From assembly GCA_021200215.1 (NCBI GenBank), contig JAJQGV010000093.1, positions 1 to 42,818 of the forward strand: a DNA stretch of 42,818 nucleotides, given 5' to 3'. Source of the stretch: Ruminococcus sp. Lineage in GTDB: Bacteria; Bacillota; Clostridia; Oscillospirales; Ruminococcaceae. A program made the translations under genes and the position numbers. This document shows positions 24,831 through 33,112 of this stretch, in pieces (the stretch's first letter is position 1; every line of letters begins with the position of its first letter). The notes beneath the pieces were generated by a model. It was not told the DNA's origin. It made no database searches and saw only the letters and a program-made list of their open reading frames with translations.

Positions 24831-25652
24831 ATGACCGATATTGAAAAACTTCAAGATTGCTACCATCAAATTAGAACCATTACAGACTTTATGCCTAAAA
24901 TAGCTTTAGTATTGGGTTCAGGTTTGGGTGGATTCGCTGACGATATTCAAGTAGTGGATACCATAGATTACAAGAATATTAAAAACTTTCCAATATCCAC
25001 AGTACAAGGACATAGAGGTAGATTTATATTAGGTTACTATAATAACATTCCTATGGTGGCAATGCAAGGCAGAGTTCATTACTATGAAGGGTACTCTATG
25101 CAAGATGTAGTACTTCCCATTAGGTTGATGAAACTTCTAGGTGCTAATATACTCTTTCTAACTAACGCATCGGGAGGTATAAACAGAAACTTCTCTGCAG
25201 GGGACTTTATGTTAATAACTGACCATATATCTACATTTGTGCCTAACTGCTTAGTAGGTGAAAACTTCTCTAGCCTAGGAACTAGATTCCCAGATATGAG
25301 CCACGTATACAGCTACAGATTACAAGACTTAATAAGACAGACTGCTATTGAGTTGGATATTAATCTTAAAGAGGGTGTATACGTTCAACTTACTGGGTGT
25401 AGCTATGAAACTCCTGCCGAGATTAAGATGCTATCTATATTAGGTGCAGATGCCGTGGGCATGAGTACCGTATGTGAGGCTATAGCTGGAAATCATGCGG
25501 GTATGGAAGTTTGTGGAATATCTTGTATTACTAATATGGCAAGTGGTATATTAGACAAGCCTTTGAATCACATAGAGGTTCAACAGATTGCAGACAGAGT
25601 CGCTCCTCAGTTTAAGAGGCTTGTTGGCAAAGTGATATCTAAACTACAGTGA
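24831..25652 (+). CDS. punA: Purine nucleoside phosphorylase
   Basis: The 273-residue trimeric-type enzyme cleaves (deoxy)guanosine and inosine with phosphate. The phosphate-binding VLGSGLGGFAD, VQGHRGRFILGYY and MQGRVHYYEGYS, and LTNASGGINRNFSAGDFMLITDHI, are typical. GCSYETPAEIKMLSILGADAVGMSTVCEAI contains the purine-binding region, with a Cys where GP is usual. ATG follows GGGGG. A deaminase gene begins 13 bases after its stop, giving a small nucleoside-salvage pair. Confidence 0.95.
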   Translation: MTDIEKLQDCYHQIRTITDFMPKIALVLGSGLGGFADDIQVVDTIDYKNIKNFPISTVQGHRGRFILGYYNNIPMVAMQGRVHYYEGYSMQDVVLPIRLMKLLGANILFLTNASGGINRNFSAGDFMLITDHISTFVPNCLVGENFSSLGTRFPDMSHVYSYRLQDLIRQTAIELDINLKEGVYVQLTGCSYETPAEIKMLSILGADAVGMSTVCEAIAGNHAGMEVCGISCITNMASGILDKPLNHIEVQQIADRVAPQFKRLVGKVISKLQ

Positions 25653-25665
25653 GGTGATGTTTTCT

Positions 25666-26940
25666 ATGAAAGTTAGATTCTACAATGGAAAAATCTTGAC
25701 CATGCAAGATGGTTGTGAAATACTAGAGGGTATGGAGCTACACACTCAAGGGAATACTATATCTTATATAGGTGAACCTAAGAACGTTGACGAACACTTC
25801 GACCGTGAAATTAATCTTGATGGAAATTTAGTAATGCCTAGCTTTAAAGATGCCCATACACACTCAGCTATGACGTGCTTACGTTCATATGCCGATGACC
25901 TACCTCTAAAAGAATGGCTCTATGACAGAATATTCCCCCTAGAAGAACAACTTACATTTGAACAGATATTTTGGTTTAGCAAGTTAGCATACATGGAATA
26001 TCTAACGAGTGGAATATCTGCGTGTTTCGATATGTACATAATGCCTGAAGCCGTTGCAAGTGCATCGGTAGAGATGGGATTTAGAACAGTACTATGTGGT
26101 ACGGTAAATAACTTTAAAGACAGTGTTGACCAGTTAGAAGAGTATTACTTAAAGTATAACTCATATCACAACCTAATATCGTATAGGTTAGGATTCCATG
26201 CTGAATATACTACCTCACTAGATATTATGTTAGGAATAGCTGAACTATCCCAAACGTACAAGTCACCAGTGTATATGCATTCTAGTGAAACTAAAAAAGA
26301 GGTTACAGAATGTATTCAACGCTACGGTAAAACTCCTACACAACTATTTAATGATATAGGTCTATTTGAGTATGGCGGGGGCTCGTTTCACTGCGTATAT
26401 ATAAGTGAAATGGGTTTTAGAATCTTTAGGGAAAAAGACCTTTGGATAGTGACCAATCCAGCATCTAATTTAAAGTTAGCTAGTGGCATAGCTCCTATAT
26501 CTGATATGCAAAGTATGGGGCTTAATATAGCACTCGGTACTGATGGAGCATCTAGTAACAATGCCTTAGATATGTTTAGAGAAATGTTCTTAGTTACGGC
26601 TCTACAGAAGTACAAGACTAAAGATGCAGCTGCTTGCAATGCTGAAAGCGTCTTAAAGATGGCTACCGTTGGAAGTGCAAGAGCTATGAATTTGAACGAT
26701 GCAGACGTCTTAGATGTTGGCAAGAAGGCTGATATAATAGTGGTGGATATGAAACAACCTAATATGAATCCTATATACAATATTAAGAGTAATTTGGTGT
26801 ATAGTGGTAGCAAACAGAACGTAAAGCTAACTATGGTTGACGGACAGATACTCTACGAAGATGGAAACTTCTTAACCGTAGATGCCAATGAGGTATACTC
26901 TATGTGTGAAAGGCTAAAGTTTAGTAGTAATAATCATTAA
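25666..26940 (+). CDS. mtaD: Amidohydrolase of the MTA/SAH deaminase family
   Basis: This 424-residue TIM-barrel amidohydrolase matches the MtaD/TrzA group, which deaminates 5'-methylthioadenosine, S-adenosylhomocysteine or adenosine. Metal ligands appear in DAHTHSAMTCLRSYADDLPL (about residue 62), MHSSETKKEV, FHCVYISE and ALGTDGASSNNALDMF (about residue 290). I use ATG 25666, about 9 bases after GAGGTG; an earlier GTG/ATG at 25654/25657 is less likely. Its neighbour punA could take the inosine-type product, which suggests purine recovery. Exact substrate is not decidable. The stop codon lies in an AT-rich repeat. Confidence 0.87.
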   Translation: MKVRFYNGKILTMQDGCEILEGMELHTQGNTISYIGEPKNVDEHFDREINLDGNLVMPSFKDAHTHSAMTCLRSYADDLPLKEWLYDRIFPLEEQLTFEQIFWFSKLAYMEYLTSGISACFDMYIMPEAVASASVEMGFRTVLCGTVNNFKDSVDQLEEYYLKYNSYHNLISYRLGFHAEYTTSLDIMLGIAELSQTYKSPVYMHSSETKKEVTECIQRYGKTPTQLFNDIGLFEYGGGSFHCVYISEMGFRIFREKDLWIVTNPASNLKLASGIAPISDMQSMGLNIALGTDGASSNNALDMFREMFLVTALQKYKTKDAAACNAESVLKMATVGSARAMNLNDADVLDVGKKADIIVVDMKQPNMNPIYNIKSNLVYSGSKQNVKLTMVDGQILYEDGNFLTVDANEVYSMCERLKFSSNNH

Positions 26941-26957
26941 TTGTTAATTATTAATTG
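26928..26957. repeat. AT-rich repeat at the mtaD stop
   Basis: TAATAATCATTAATTGTTAA and ATTATTAATT span the TAA at 26938-26940. Confidence 0.6.
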
Positions 26958-26978
26958 GTATGTATATGTATATAGTCT

Positions 26979-27014
26979 AAGGAACTCCTAAAACATGGAG
27001 TTCCTTACTGTTTT
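26979..27014 (+). terminator. Terminator of punA-mtaD
   Basis: AAGGAACTCC (26979-26988) pairs perfectly with GGAGTTCCTT (26997-27006), followed by ACTGTTTTG. Confidence 0.75.
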
Positions 27015-27048
27015 GTACTAGAAATATACAAAACATTTTAATTTTGTA

Positions 27049-27077
27049 TTGAATATTTTTTAACTATATGCTATAAT
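27049..27077 (+). promoter_or_regulatory. Promoter of prpC-prkC-rsgA-thiN
   Basis: TTGAAT (27049-27054), a 17-base spacer and TATAAT (27072-27077). The leader after it can fold AATTGACC against GGTTGATT (8 pairs, two of them G-U), with an inner CCT/AGG stem. Confidence 0.75.
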
Positions 27078-27171
27078 GGATTAATAATGAGTAATTGACC
27101 GTGCCTACAAAGGTATCTATAAGGTTGATTGCTACCTATTACTATTATCAAGAAAAAAAGAAGGTGTTTTA

Positions 27172-27900
27172 TTGAAAGCTGTTTGCGGTTCAGATATTGG
27201 TTTGGTTAGAAATGAGAATCAAGATAGGGTAGCCGTTGAATATCTAGGCGACTCCGTACTTGCCGTACTATGCGATGGTATGGGCGGTGCTAGTTGCGGT
27301 AGTGAGGCTAGTACTTTGGCTATCGATACCTTTATCGAAAACTTTAAAAGCGGTTACAGAGAGTATTTTAAGTCTGATACTATTCAAGACCTATTAGTAC
27401 AGTGCATGAAGTCGGCTAACGATACAGTATACTCAACCTCTTTAACTAACGATGATAAGTTCGGTATGGGTACTACTTGTGTAGCTACTCTACTTACTAA
27501 CGATGGAAGAGTGTATATTGCTAACGTTGGCGATAGCAGAGCTTACTTAGTTACATCTAATGGTATAGAACAGATTACTATAGACCATAACTATTCACAA
27601 TATTTATACTCTATAGGAAAGATTACTAAGGAAGAACTACCCTCACACCCCGATAGAAATATGCTAATTAGAGCCATAGGCGTAGAACAAGATGTAAATA
27701 CCGACTACTTTGAACTTATGCCTATACTGCCTTTCAAGATATTACTCTGTTCCGATGGTTTGCACGGTTTCGCTACTCCTGAACAGATATTAACGTCCAT
27801 TCGTGACGTTCCCTTAGAGGAAGTTCCTGCTAGGCTTATAGGTTTAGCTAACGCTAATGGTGGCAGAGATAACATATCTATAGCTATACTTGAAGCGTAG
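27172..27900 (+). CDS. prpC: PP2C-type Ser/Thr protein phosphatase
   Basis: This 242-residue PP2C phosphatase reverses phosphorylation by the neighbouring PASTA kinase. The metal-binding motifs are in order: GLVRNENQDR (about residue 10), CDGMGGASCGSEAS (about 34), TTCVATLL, NVGDSRAYLV, LCSDGLHGF and GGRDNISIAILE. The start is TTG at 27172, after AAGGTG. prkC follows after about 100 bases with its own leader hairpin. In Bacillus this gene follows rlmN; here it is about 13 kb away in the opposite orientation. Confidence 0.95.
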   Translation: MKAVCGSDIGLVRNENQDRVAVEYLGDSVLAVLCDGMGGASCGSEASTLAIDTFIENFKSGYREYFKSDTIQDLLVQCMKSANDTVYSTSLTNDDKFGMGTTCVATLLTNDGRVYIANVGDSRAYLVTSNGIEQITIDHNYSQYLYSIGKITKEELPSHPDRNMLIRAIGVEQDVNTDYFELMPILPFKILLCSDGLHGFATPEQILTSIRDVPLEEVPARLIGLANANGGRDNISIAILEA

Positions 27901-27945
27901 TACACTAAGACCATTGAACTTATTGTTATATTATTCGTATAAGCC

Positions 27946-27979
27946 CGCTCTGTAACGAGCGTGTGAGTTGAAATTAGAA
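27946..27979 (+). promoter_or_regulatory. Leader hairpin and motif upstream of prkC
   Basis: CGCTC (27946-27950) pairs with GAGCG (27957-27961), followed by TGTGAGTTGAAAT. This matches the GAGCGTGTGAGTTGAA motif seen before yicC, pepF and trmB. Confidence 0.5.
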
Positions 27980-27997
27980 TGGAGTTGATTTGTTTTT

Positions 27998-30268
27998 ATG
28001 GAAAAAGACAACTATATCGGAATGTTATTAGATAATCGATATAAGGTCGAACAGCTAATCGGTGTAGGTGGTATGGCACGTGTCTTTACTGCTAAAGATA
28101 TTAAAGAGGATAGAACCGTTGCTGTTAAAATTTTAAAGGACGAGATTGCAAACAATCGAGAGTTCGTTAAGAAGTTTATTAATGAATCTAAGGTGTTGGC
28201 TACACTGTCACACCCTAGTATAGTAGAAGTATTTGACGTTAGTTTCGACAACGATATTAAGTTCATGGTAATGGAATACATAGACGGCATTACACTTAAA
28301 GAGTATATGGAAACTTCGAATGGCCCTCTTAGTTGGAAAGATAGTGTTCACTTTACTATACAAATTTTAAGAGCCTTGCAACACGCTCATGCAAGAGGTG
28401 TAATACACAGAGATATTAAACCTCATAACGTAATGCTACTTACCGATGGAACTATTAAGGTTACTGACTTTGGAATATCTAAGATTGCTAGGGAAGAGGT
28501 TAAATCATCTACAGAGCATACTCTAGGTTCAGTACACTATATCAGTCCAGAACAAGCTCAAGGATTATCTACTAACGAAAAGAGCGACATATACTCACTA
28601 GGTTGTGTACTATATGAAATGCTTACTGGTAAGAAACCTTTCGATTCAGACAATCCCGTTACGGTGGCTTTAATGCATAGTAAAGACATAGCTCCTGCAC
28701 CTAGTTCTATAAATTCTGACATACCTAAAGGCTTAGAACAGATAATACTTAAGGCTATGGAAAAGAATCCCGATGATAGGTATCAATCTGCTTCGGAAAT
28801 GATTCAAGCTTTACAGATGTTTAGAAAGAATCCCGATATACTGTTTAACTATGGTGAAAATCAAGGTGAAGAAGAACTATCCGATGAAGTAAAAGAGAGA
28901 GTTTCAGTAATAGCTGAGGGTGGGGGTTTTGTTGTAGATGATGCCTACTCTAACACTAGTGAGATTCCTATAGTTCCACCGACTAAAGAAGTATCTATCG
29001 AAGAACCAGATGATGAATATCCAGATGAGGAAGTTGAGGTTGAAAGGTCATTCTTTCTGCCTATACTAACGGGTATTACATTGGTTATAATATTAGTAGC
29101 GGTAATATTTGTAGCATCGTTACTTAAAGACGCTTTCGCTACCGATTCATGGAAAAACCCTGAGTTTCAAATGCCTAATCTAGTGGGTATGCAACTAGAA
29201 GATGCTAAGGAGATGTATAGCACTCAATTAGATATTGCCGTATCGGCTGAACAGTACTCCGAAACCTATGAGGAGGGTGCTATTATGGAACAGAGTGTAG
29301 AAGAAGGTCTGCTATGTAAAAACGGTGTGGGCGTAGATGTAATAATTAGCAAGGGCGTTAAGATGGTTACCGTTCCAGATGTCCTAAGTTTCGATTACAC
29401 CGTCGCTGAAAAAACTCTTAAAAATGAAGGACTACTCGTTGAAACTAAGTTTCAGTATGATGATGACATAGAAAAAGATTTAGTGGTTAAGACTGAACCA
29501 TCTGCTAAAGAAGAGGTTGCCCCTGGTACTAAGGTTGTACTATACGTTAGTAAGGGCAGATACGTTAGCGTTGTTAAAGTTCCTAACCTTACGGGTATGA
29601 CTTTAGATGCCGCTAAGGCTATGGTTGAAAGTAAAGATTTAACTTGGACTATAGTATATCAAAATTCTGAACAGGCTAAGGATATAGTAATCGACCAAAG
29701 TATTCAACCAGAATCTGAAGTGGATAGCAAGACAGAAATTACTATATACGTAAGTGATGGTAATCCACCTACAAATTCAATATCGGTAAACTTCCCACTA
29801 CCTTCTAATGCTTACGGAACGTTTACATTCCAAATATTTATAGATGGAACTCTATCTACTCAAAAAACCGTAGAAGCCGATGCTACAGATGGTCAAACTA
29901 AGATTACTCTTGAGGGTAATGGAACTCAATTAGTAGTAGTTAAAGTAAAGAATGATAGTAACAATAAGACTGCTGAGTATGGTAGATACAACATCAACTT
30001 TGATGATGGTGGTACTATAGAAGTTATATCTTCTAAGAGCGACCAAGCTTTCGTTGAAATAGATGGTATCTTGGTAGTTACTCAAACGGTAACCTATGCA
30101 ACGGTATATGAAGAACCTGCCGAAACTGACCCAGTATATGAGGAAGCTCAAGAGCCAGACTATGAGGAAACTCAAGCACCAGCTGATGTACAAGCTCCTG
30201 TGGATACTCAAGCAGACGATGATAGCAATGCCGACGATAATACCGACGATAATGCCGATGCTACTTAA
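27998..30268 (+). CDS. prkC: Membrane Ser/Thr kinase with PASTA domains
   Basis: The 756-residue PrkC/Stk-type kinase senses cell-wall fragments and regulates growth and spore germination in Firmicutes. The kinase domain (about 14-280) has LIGVGGMARVF, VAVKILKDE, the catalytic HRDIKPHNVML, DFGISKI and GSVHYISPEQAQG. One transmembrane helix is at about 351-373. Three PASTA repeats follow (about 387-453, 454-520 and 521-588), then an Ig-like segment. The tail (about 703-756) is acidic and low-complexity, rich in E, D, A, P, Q and T, which is unusual for the family. The ATG is 14 bases after GGAG. Confidence 0.95.
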   Translation: MEKDNYIGMLLDNRYKVEQLIGVGGMARVFTAKDIKEDRTVAVKILKDEIANNREFVKKFINESKVLATLSHPSIVEVFDVSFDNDIKFMVMEYIDGITLKEYMETSNGPLSWKDSVHFTIQILRALQHAHARGVIHRDIKPHNVMLLTDGTIKVTDFGISKIAREEVKSSTEHTLGSVHYISPEQAQGLSTNEKSDIYSLGCVLYEMLTGKKPFDSDNPVTVALMHSKDIAPAPSSINSDIPKGLEQIILKAMEKNPDDRYQSASEMIQALQMFRKNPDILFNYGENQGEEELSDEVKERVSVIAEGGGFVVDDAYSNTSEIPIVPPTKEVSIEEPDDEYPDEEVEVERSFFLPILTGITLVIILVAVIFVASLLKDAFATDSWKNPEFQMPNLVGMQLEDAKEMYSTQLDIAVSAEQYSETYEEGAIMEQSVEEGLLCKNGVGVDVIISKGVKMVTVPDVLSFDYTVAEKTLKNEGLLVETKFQYDDDIEKDLVVKTEPSAKEEVAPGTKVVLYVSKGRYVSVVKVPNLTGMTLDAAKAMVESKDLTWTIVYQNSEQAKDIVIDQSIQPESEVDSKTEITIYVSDGNPPTNSISVNFPLPSNAYGTFTFQIFIDGTLSTQKTVEADATDGQTKITLEGNGTQLVVVKVKNDSNNKTAEYGRYNINFDDGGTIEVISSKSDQAFVEIDGILVVTQTVTYATVYEEPAETDPVYEEAQEPDYEETQAPADVQAPVDTQADDDSNADDNTDDNADAT

Positions 30269-30278
30269 TGGTGAAATA

Positions 30279-31139
30279 ATGGTAGGTACTGTTATAAAAT
30301 CTATTGGAGGACTTTACACTGTAAGGTCCTTTGATAGTATACTTGAATGTAAGGCTAGAGGTGTATTTAGAAAAGAAAATGTATCGCCAGTGGTTGGTGA
30401 TAGTGTAGAGGTATCTAATGGTGTTATTAGTAAAATCCTACCAAGAAAGAACTTCATCGTTAGACCCCCTTTAGCAAACTTAGATGCTATGGTGTTTGTA
30501 GTATCTACTACTAAACCATCGCCAAATCTTACCATGCTAGATAAGTTTATAGCTGTATGTGAGTACAAGAACATTACTCCCATGGTAGCTATAACTAAGA
30601 TAGATTTAGCCGATTACAACAAGGTTAGCACCATATACAACTCTATTGGTGTTAAGGTGTTCACCATAGATTACTCTCAACCACAATCATATTTAGCACT
30701 AAAAGATATACTATCCAATAAGATATCTGCATTTACTGGTAATTCTGGAGCAGGAAAATCCACGCTATTGAATGCTATAGATAGTTCTTTGAACCTACCA
30801 ACGGGTGAGATAAGCGAAAAACTTGGAAGAGGTAGGCATACTACACGTCACGTTGAACTATATCAACTGGATAACAACGCTTTGATAGCCGATACCGCTG
30901 GTTTTTCTACCTTTGAAACTAATAGGTACGATATCATAAAGAAAGAGAATTTGGCACATTGCTTTAGAGAGTTCATTCCATACTTAGGTAAGTGTCGCTT
31001 TAATGATTGCTCACATACCAAGGAAAAAGGTTGTGCCATCATTGAGGCAGTACAAAGTGGAGATATCCCTAAAAGCAGACACTCTAGCTACTGTGAGATG
31101 TTCGAGAACGCTAAACTTATAAAGGATTGGGAACTATAA
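30279..31139 (+). CDS. rsgA: Ribosome small-subunit GTPase RsgA
   Basis: RsgA (286 residues) is a circularly permuted GTPase that checks late 30S maturation. An N-terminal OB fold (MVGTVIKSIGGLYTVRS) is followed by G4 TKIDLAD (about 105), G1 GNSGAGKSTLLNAI (about 153) and G3 DTAGFST. The C-terminal zinc knuckle CRFNDCSHTKEKGC completes the protein. I use ATG 30279; a longer in-frame opening reaches back into prkC's tail and has no family similarity. It begins 10 bases after prkC. The rpe gene that usually follows rsgA is absent, and thiN comes next. Confidence 0.95.
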   Translation: MVGTVIKSIGGLYTVRSFDSILECKARGVFRKENVSPVVGDSVEVSNGVISKILPRKNFIVRPPLANLDAMVFVVSTTKPSPNLTMLDKFIAVCEYKNITPMVAITKIDLADYNKVSTIYNSIGVKVFTIDYSQPQSYLALKDILSNKISAFTGNSGAGKSTLLNAIDSSLNLPTGEISEKLGRGRHTTRHVELYQLDNNALIADTAGFSTFETNRYDIIKKENLAHCFREFIPYLGKCRFNDCSHTKEKGCAIIEAVQSGDIPKSRHSSYCEMFENAKLIKDWEL

Positions 31140-31141
31140 CT

Positions 31142-31765
31142 ATGAAACGATGCATAATATTTTCTGGTGGAAATGTGGTAGGTACAGAGTATCTACCTAG
31201 TATAGATGATAGTACGCTTATAATATCTGCCGATGGCGGTTACTTAAACGCTCTAAAGCTTAATATAATTCCTAACCTATGCTTGGGTGACTTCGATACC
31301 CTTAAGGTTGACATACATAGTAGTTGTCAGATGGTTAAGTTTCCTCCTGAAAAGGACGATACCGATACTATGTTATGCATCAAGGAAGCGATATCTAGGG
31401 CTTGTGACAGCGTGTATATATATGGTGCGTTAGGCGGTAGGTTTGACCATGCTATGGCAAACGTACAAGCTTTAGAATATCTAACCAATAGGGGAACTAT
31501 TGGCTATATAGTAGATTCTCAAAACCTTATAACCATGCAAAAAGAGTCTATTAGAACCTATAAGAACATCACTAACTTTAGATATTTTTCTATACTGAGT
31601 GTATCGCATACTGCAGAAGTATCTGCCGATGGCTTAAAGTATCCACTAGATAGAACTATATTAACTAGAGAGTTTCCACTAGGTGTAAGCAATGAAATCT
31701 TGACAGATACTTTTAATATAACCGTTCACAATGGAACTATACTAGCAATATACTCTAAGGACTAA
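31142..31765 (+). CDS. thiN: Thiamine pyrophosphokinase
   Basis: This 207-residue enzyme transfers pyrophosphate from ATP to thiamine, giving the active cofactor. Family motifs are CIIFSGG at the N-terminus, SADGGYLNAL, CLGDFDTLK (about residue 49), EKDDTDTMLCIKEA (about 74) and YGALGGRFDHAMANVQAL. ATG 31142 lies 2 bases after the rsgA stop; translation is probably coupled. It is the last gene of the operon and ends at a strong bidirectional terminator. It complements the thiazole operon at 3427-6725. Confidence 0.94.
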   Translation: MKRCIIFSGGNVVGTEYLPSIDDSTLIISADGGYLNALKLNIIPNLCLGDFDTLKVDIHSSCQMVKFPPEKDDTDTMLCIKEAISRACDSVYIYGALGGRFDHAMANVQALEYLTNRGTIGYIVDSQNLITMQKESIRTYKNITNFRYFSILSVSHTAEVSADGLKYPLDRTILTREFPLGVSNEILTDTFNITVHNGTILAIYSKD

Positions 31766-31771
31766 ACTAAA

Positions 31772-31810
31772 AAGATGGAATGCCTTTACATGACATTCCA
31801 TCTTATTCTA
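31772..31810. terminator. Bidirectional terminator between thiN and spoVM
   Basis: A perfect 11-bp stem, AAGATGGAATG (31772-31782) with CATTCCATCTT (31794-31804), has T-rich sequence on the plus-strand side and TTTTTAG on the minus-strand side. Confidence 0.85.
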
Positions 31811-31823
31811 TTTCTATGAGTTA

Positions 31824-31916
31824 CTATTCTTCTTCGGGAACTTCTTTTTTTATCTTGAATATTATTCTAAAGATACCAGATATCATTTTAGGTGGTTTAA
31901 CTACAACTACTTTCAT
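31824..31916 (-). CDS. spoVM: Stage V sporulation protein SpoVM (30 residues)
   Basis: A 30-codon gene on the minus strand encodes a peptide starting MKVVVVKPPKMISGIFRIIF and ending in an acidic EVPEEE tail. SpoVM of Bacillus (26 residues) has the same MK.....K.PK...GI.R plan. It is an amphipathic helix that recognises the convex forespore membrane and recruits SpoIVA for coat assembly. GGAGG lies 8 bases before the ATG. Its position beside thiN matches Bacillus, where spoVM lies next to thiN, though here the orientation is convergent. It is below normal gene-calling length. The mother-cell promoter is not clear to me. Confidence 0.85.
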   Translation of the reverse strand: MKVVVVKPPKMISGIFRIIFKIKKEVPEEE

Positions 31917-32017
31917 ATGTTCAGCCTCCAATTGGATAAATTTATATGTGTAAGAAAATCTTATAGTTATAGTATATTCAAAATGCTCAAAAGTGTTACT
32001 TATATTCTAAAAAGATT

Positions 32018-33112
32018 TTAAAGTGGTGTAGACTGTCCAACCATATGCGATAGTATTGCTATGTTCATTGCCGATTCAACACAAGGTACTGCTCTAGGGA
32101 CTATGCAAGGGTCGTGTCTGCCCTTAATCTGTATAGTATCATTTTCCATAGTACTGTAATCTATGGTTTCTTGCTCTTGTGCAATAGATGGTGTAGGTTT
32201 AACGGCTACTCTGCATATTATAGGCATTCCAGAAGATATTCCCCCTAAGATACCACCATGATTGTTGGTCTTAGTACGAACTCTGTGGCAGTCATCTATA
32301 TAAAAATTATCGTTGTTTTGACTACCTGTCATATTGGCAACATTGAACCCCGCACCGAACTCTATGCCTTTAACGGCAGGTATTCCGAACATTAATTGTG
32401 ATATGGTGTTCTCTAAGCCATCGAACATAGGAGAACCTATTCCAGCAGGTACATTTATACATACACACTCTATTATACCACCAAGACTTTCTAAACCTTT
32501 TCTAGCCTTTAGTATATCGTTGAACATCATTTGACCCTTTTCATCGCTAATGGTAGGGAAGTCTTTGTTTCTAACTCCTAGAATATCATCACGAGTAACA
32601 GAAACGCTGTCAAAAGGGATATCTTTTATGTTGTGTATCTGTAAGATGTGTCCACCCGTATAGATGCCACGCCTTTCAAGTATCTGACTACATATAGCAC
32701 CTACAAAACATAATGGAGCAGTTAATCTACCCGAAAAGTGTCCACCACCACGTACATCATTGTAACCTTTGTAACGAATGTTACCTGTATAATCAGCGTG
32801 TCCAGGACGTGCTAACTTAGATACATTAGCATAATCTTTAGACTTAGTATCGGTATTTTGGATAATAGCAGTTAGTGGAGTACCAGTAGTTCTTTCGTTG
32901 AGTAGTCCTGAAACCACATCGGGGATATCCTTTTCTGAACGAGGTGTAGTAGTACCATCTTTTTTAGGTGCTCTCCTACGCATAAATTCAGATACTTTAT
33001 CCATATCGATATACTCACCAGATGGGAGATTATCTATAACTACACCAATTGCCTTTCCATGTGATTCTCCAAATATTGAAAACGATATGTTATTCTTAAA
33101 CATTGATGACAT
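32018..33112 (-). CDS. aroC: Chorismate synthase
   Basis: The 364-residue FMN-dependent enzyme converts EPSP to chorismate, the last common aromatic step. It shows SIFGESHGKAIGVVIDNLPSG at the N-terminus, RRAPKKDGTTTPRSEKD, and YKGYNDVRGGGHFSGRLTAP. ATG 33112 is 7 bases after GGAGGT and lies inside the last codons of aroA (17-base overlap), giving tight coupling. A second in-frame ATG at 33103 is possible. It is the last aro gene before spoVM. Confidence 0.96.
   Translation of the reverse strand: MSSMFKNNISFSIFGESHGKAIGVVIDNLPSGEYIDMDKVSEFMRRRAPKKDGTTTPRSEKDIPDVVSGLLNERTTGTPLTAIIQNTDTKSKDYANVSKLARPGHADYTGNIRYKGYNDVRGGGHFSGRLTAPLCFVGAICSQILERRGIYTGGHILQIHNIKDIPFDSVSVTRDDILGVRNKDFPTISDEKGQMMFNDILKARKGLESLGGIIECVCINVPAGIGSPMFDGLENTISQLMFGIPAVKGIEFGAGFNVANMTGSQNNDNFYIDDCHRVRTKTNNHGGILGGISSGMPIICRVAVKPTPSIAQEQETIDYSTMENDTIQIKGRHDPCIVPRAVPCVESAMNIAILSHMVGQSTPL

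Noticed and set aside
30096..30278. Long upstream extension of rsgA
   Set aside because: It reads the prkC tail in another frame and gives a low-complexity sequence with no similarity to RsgA.
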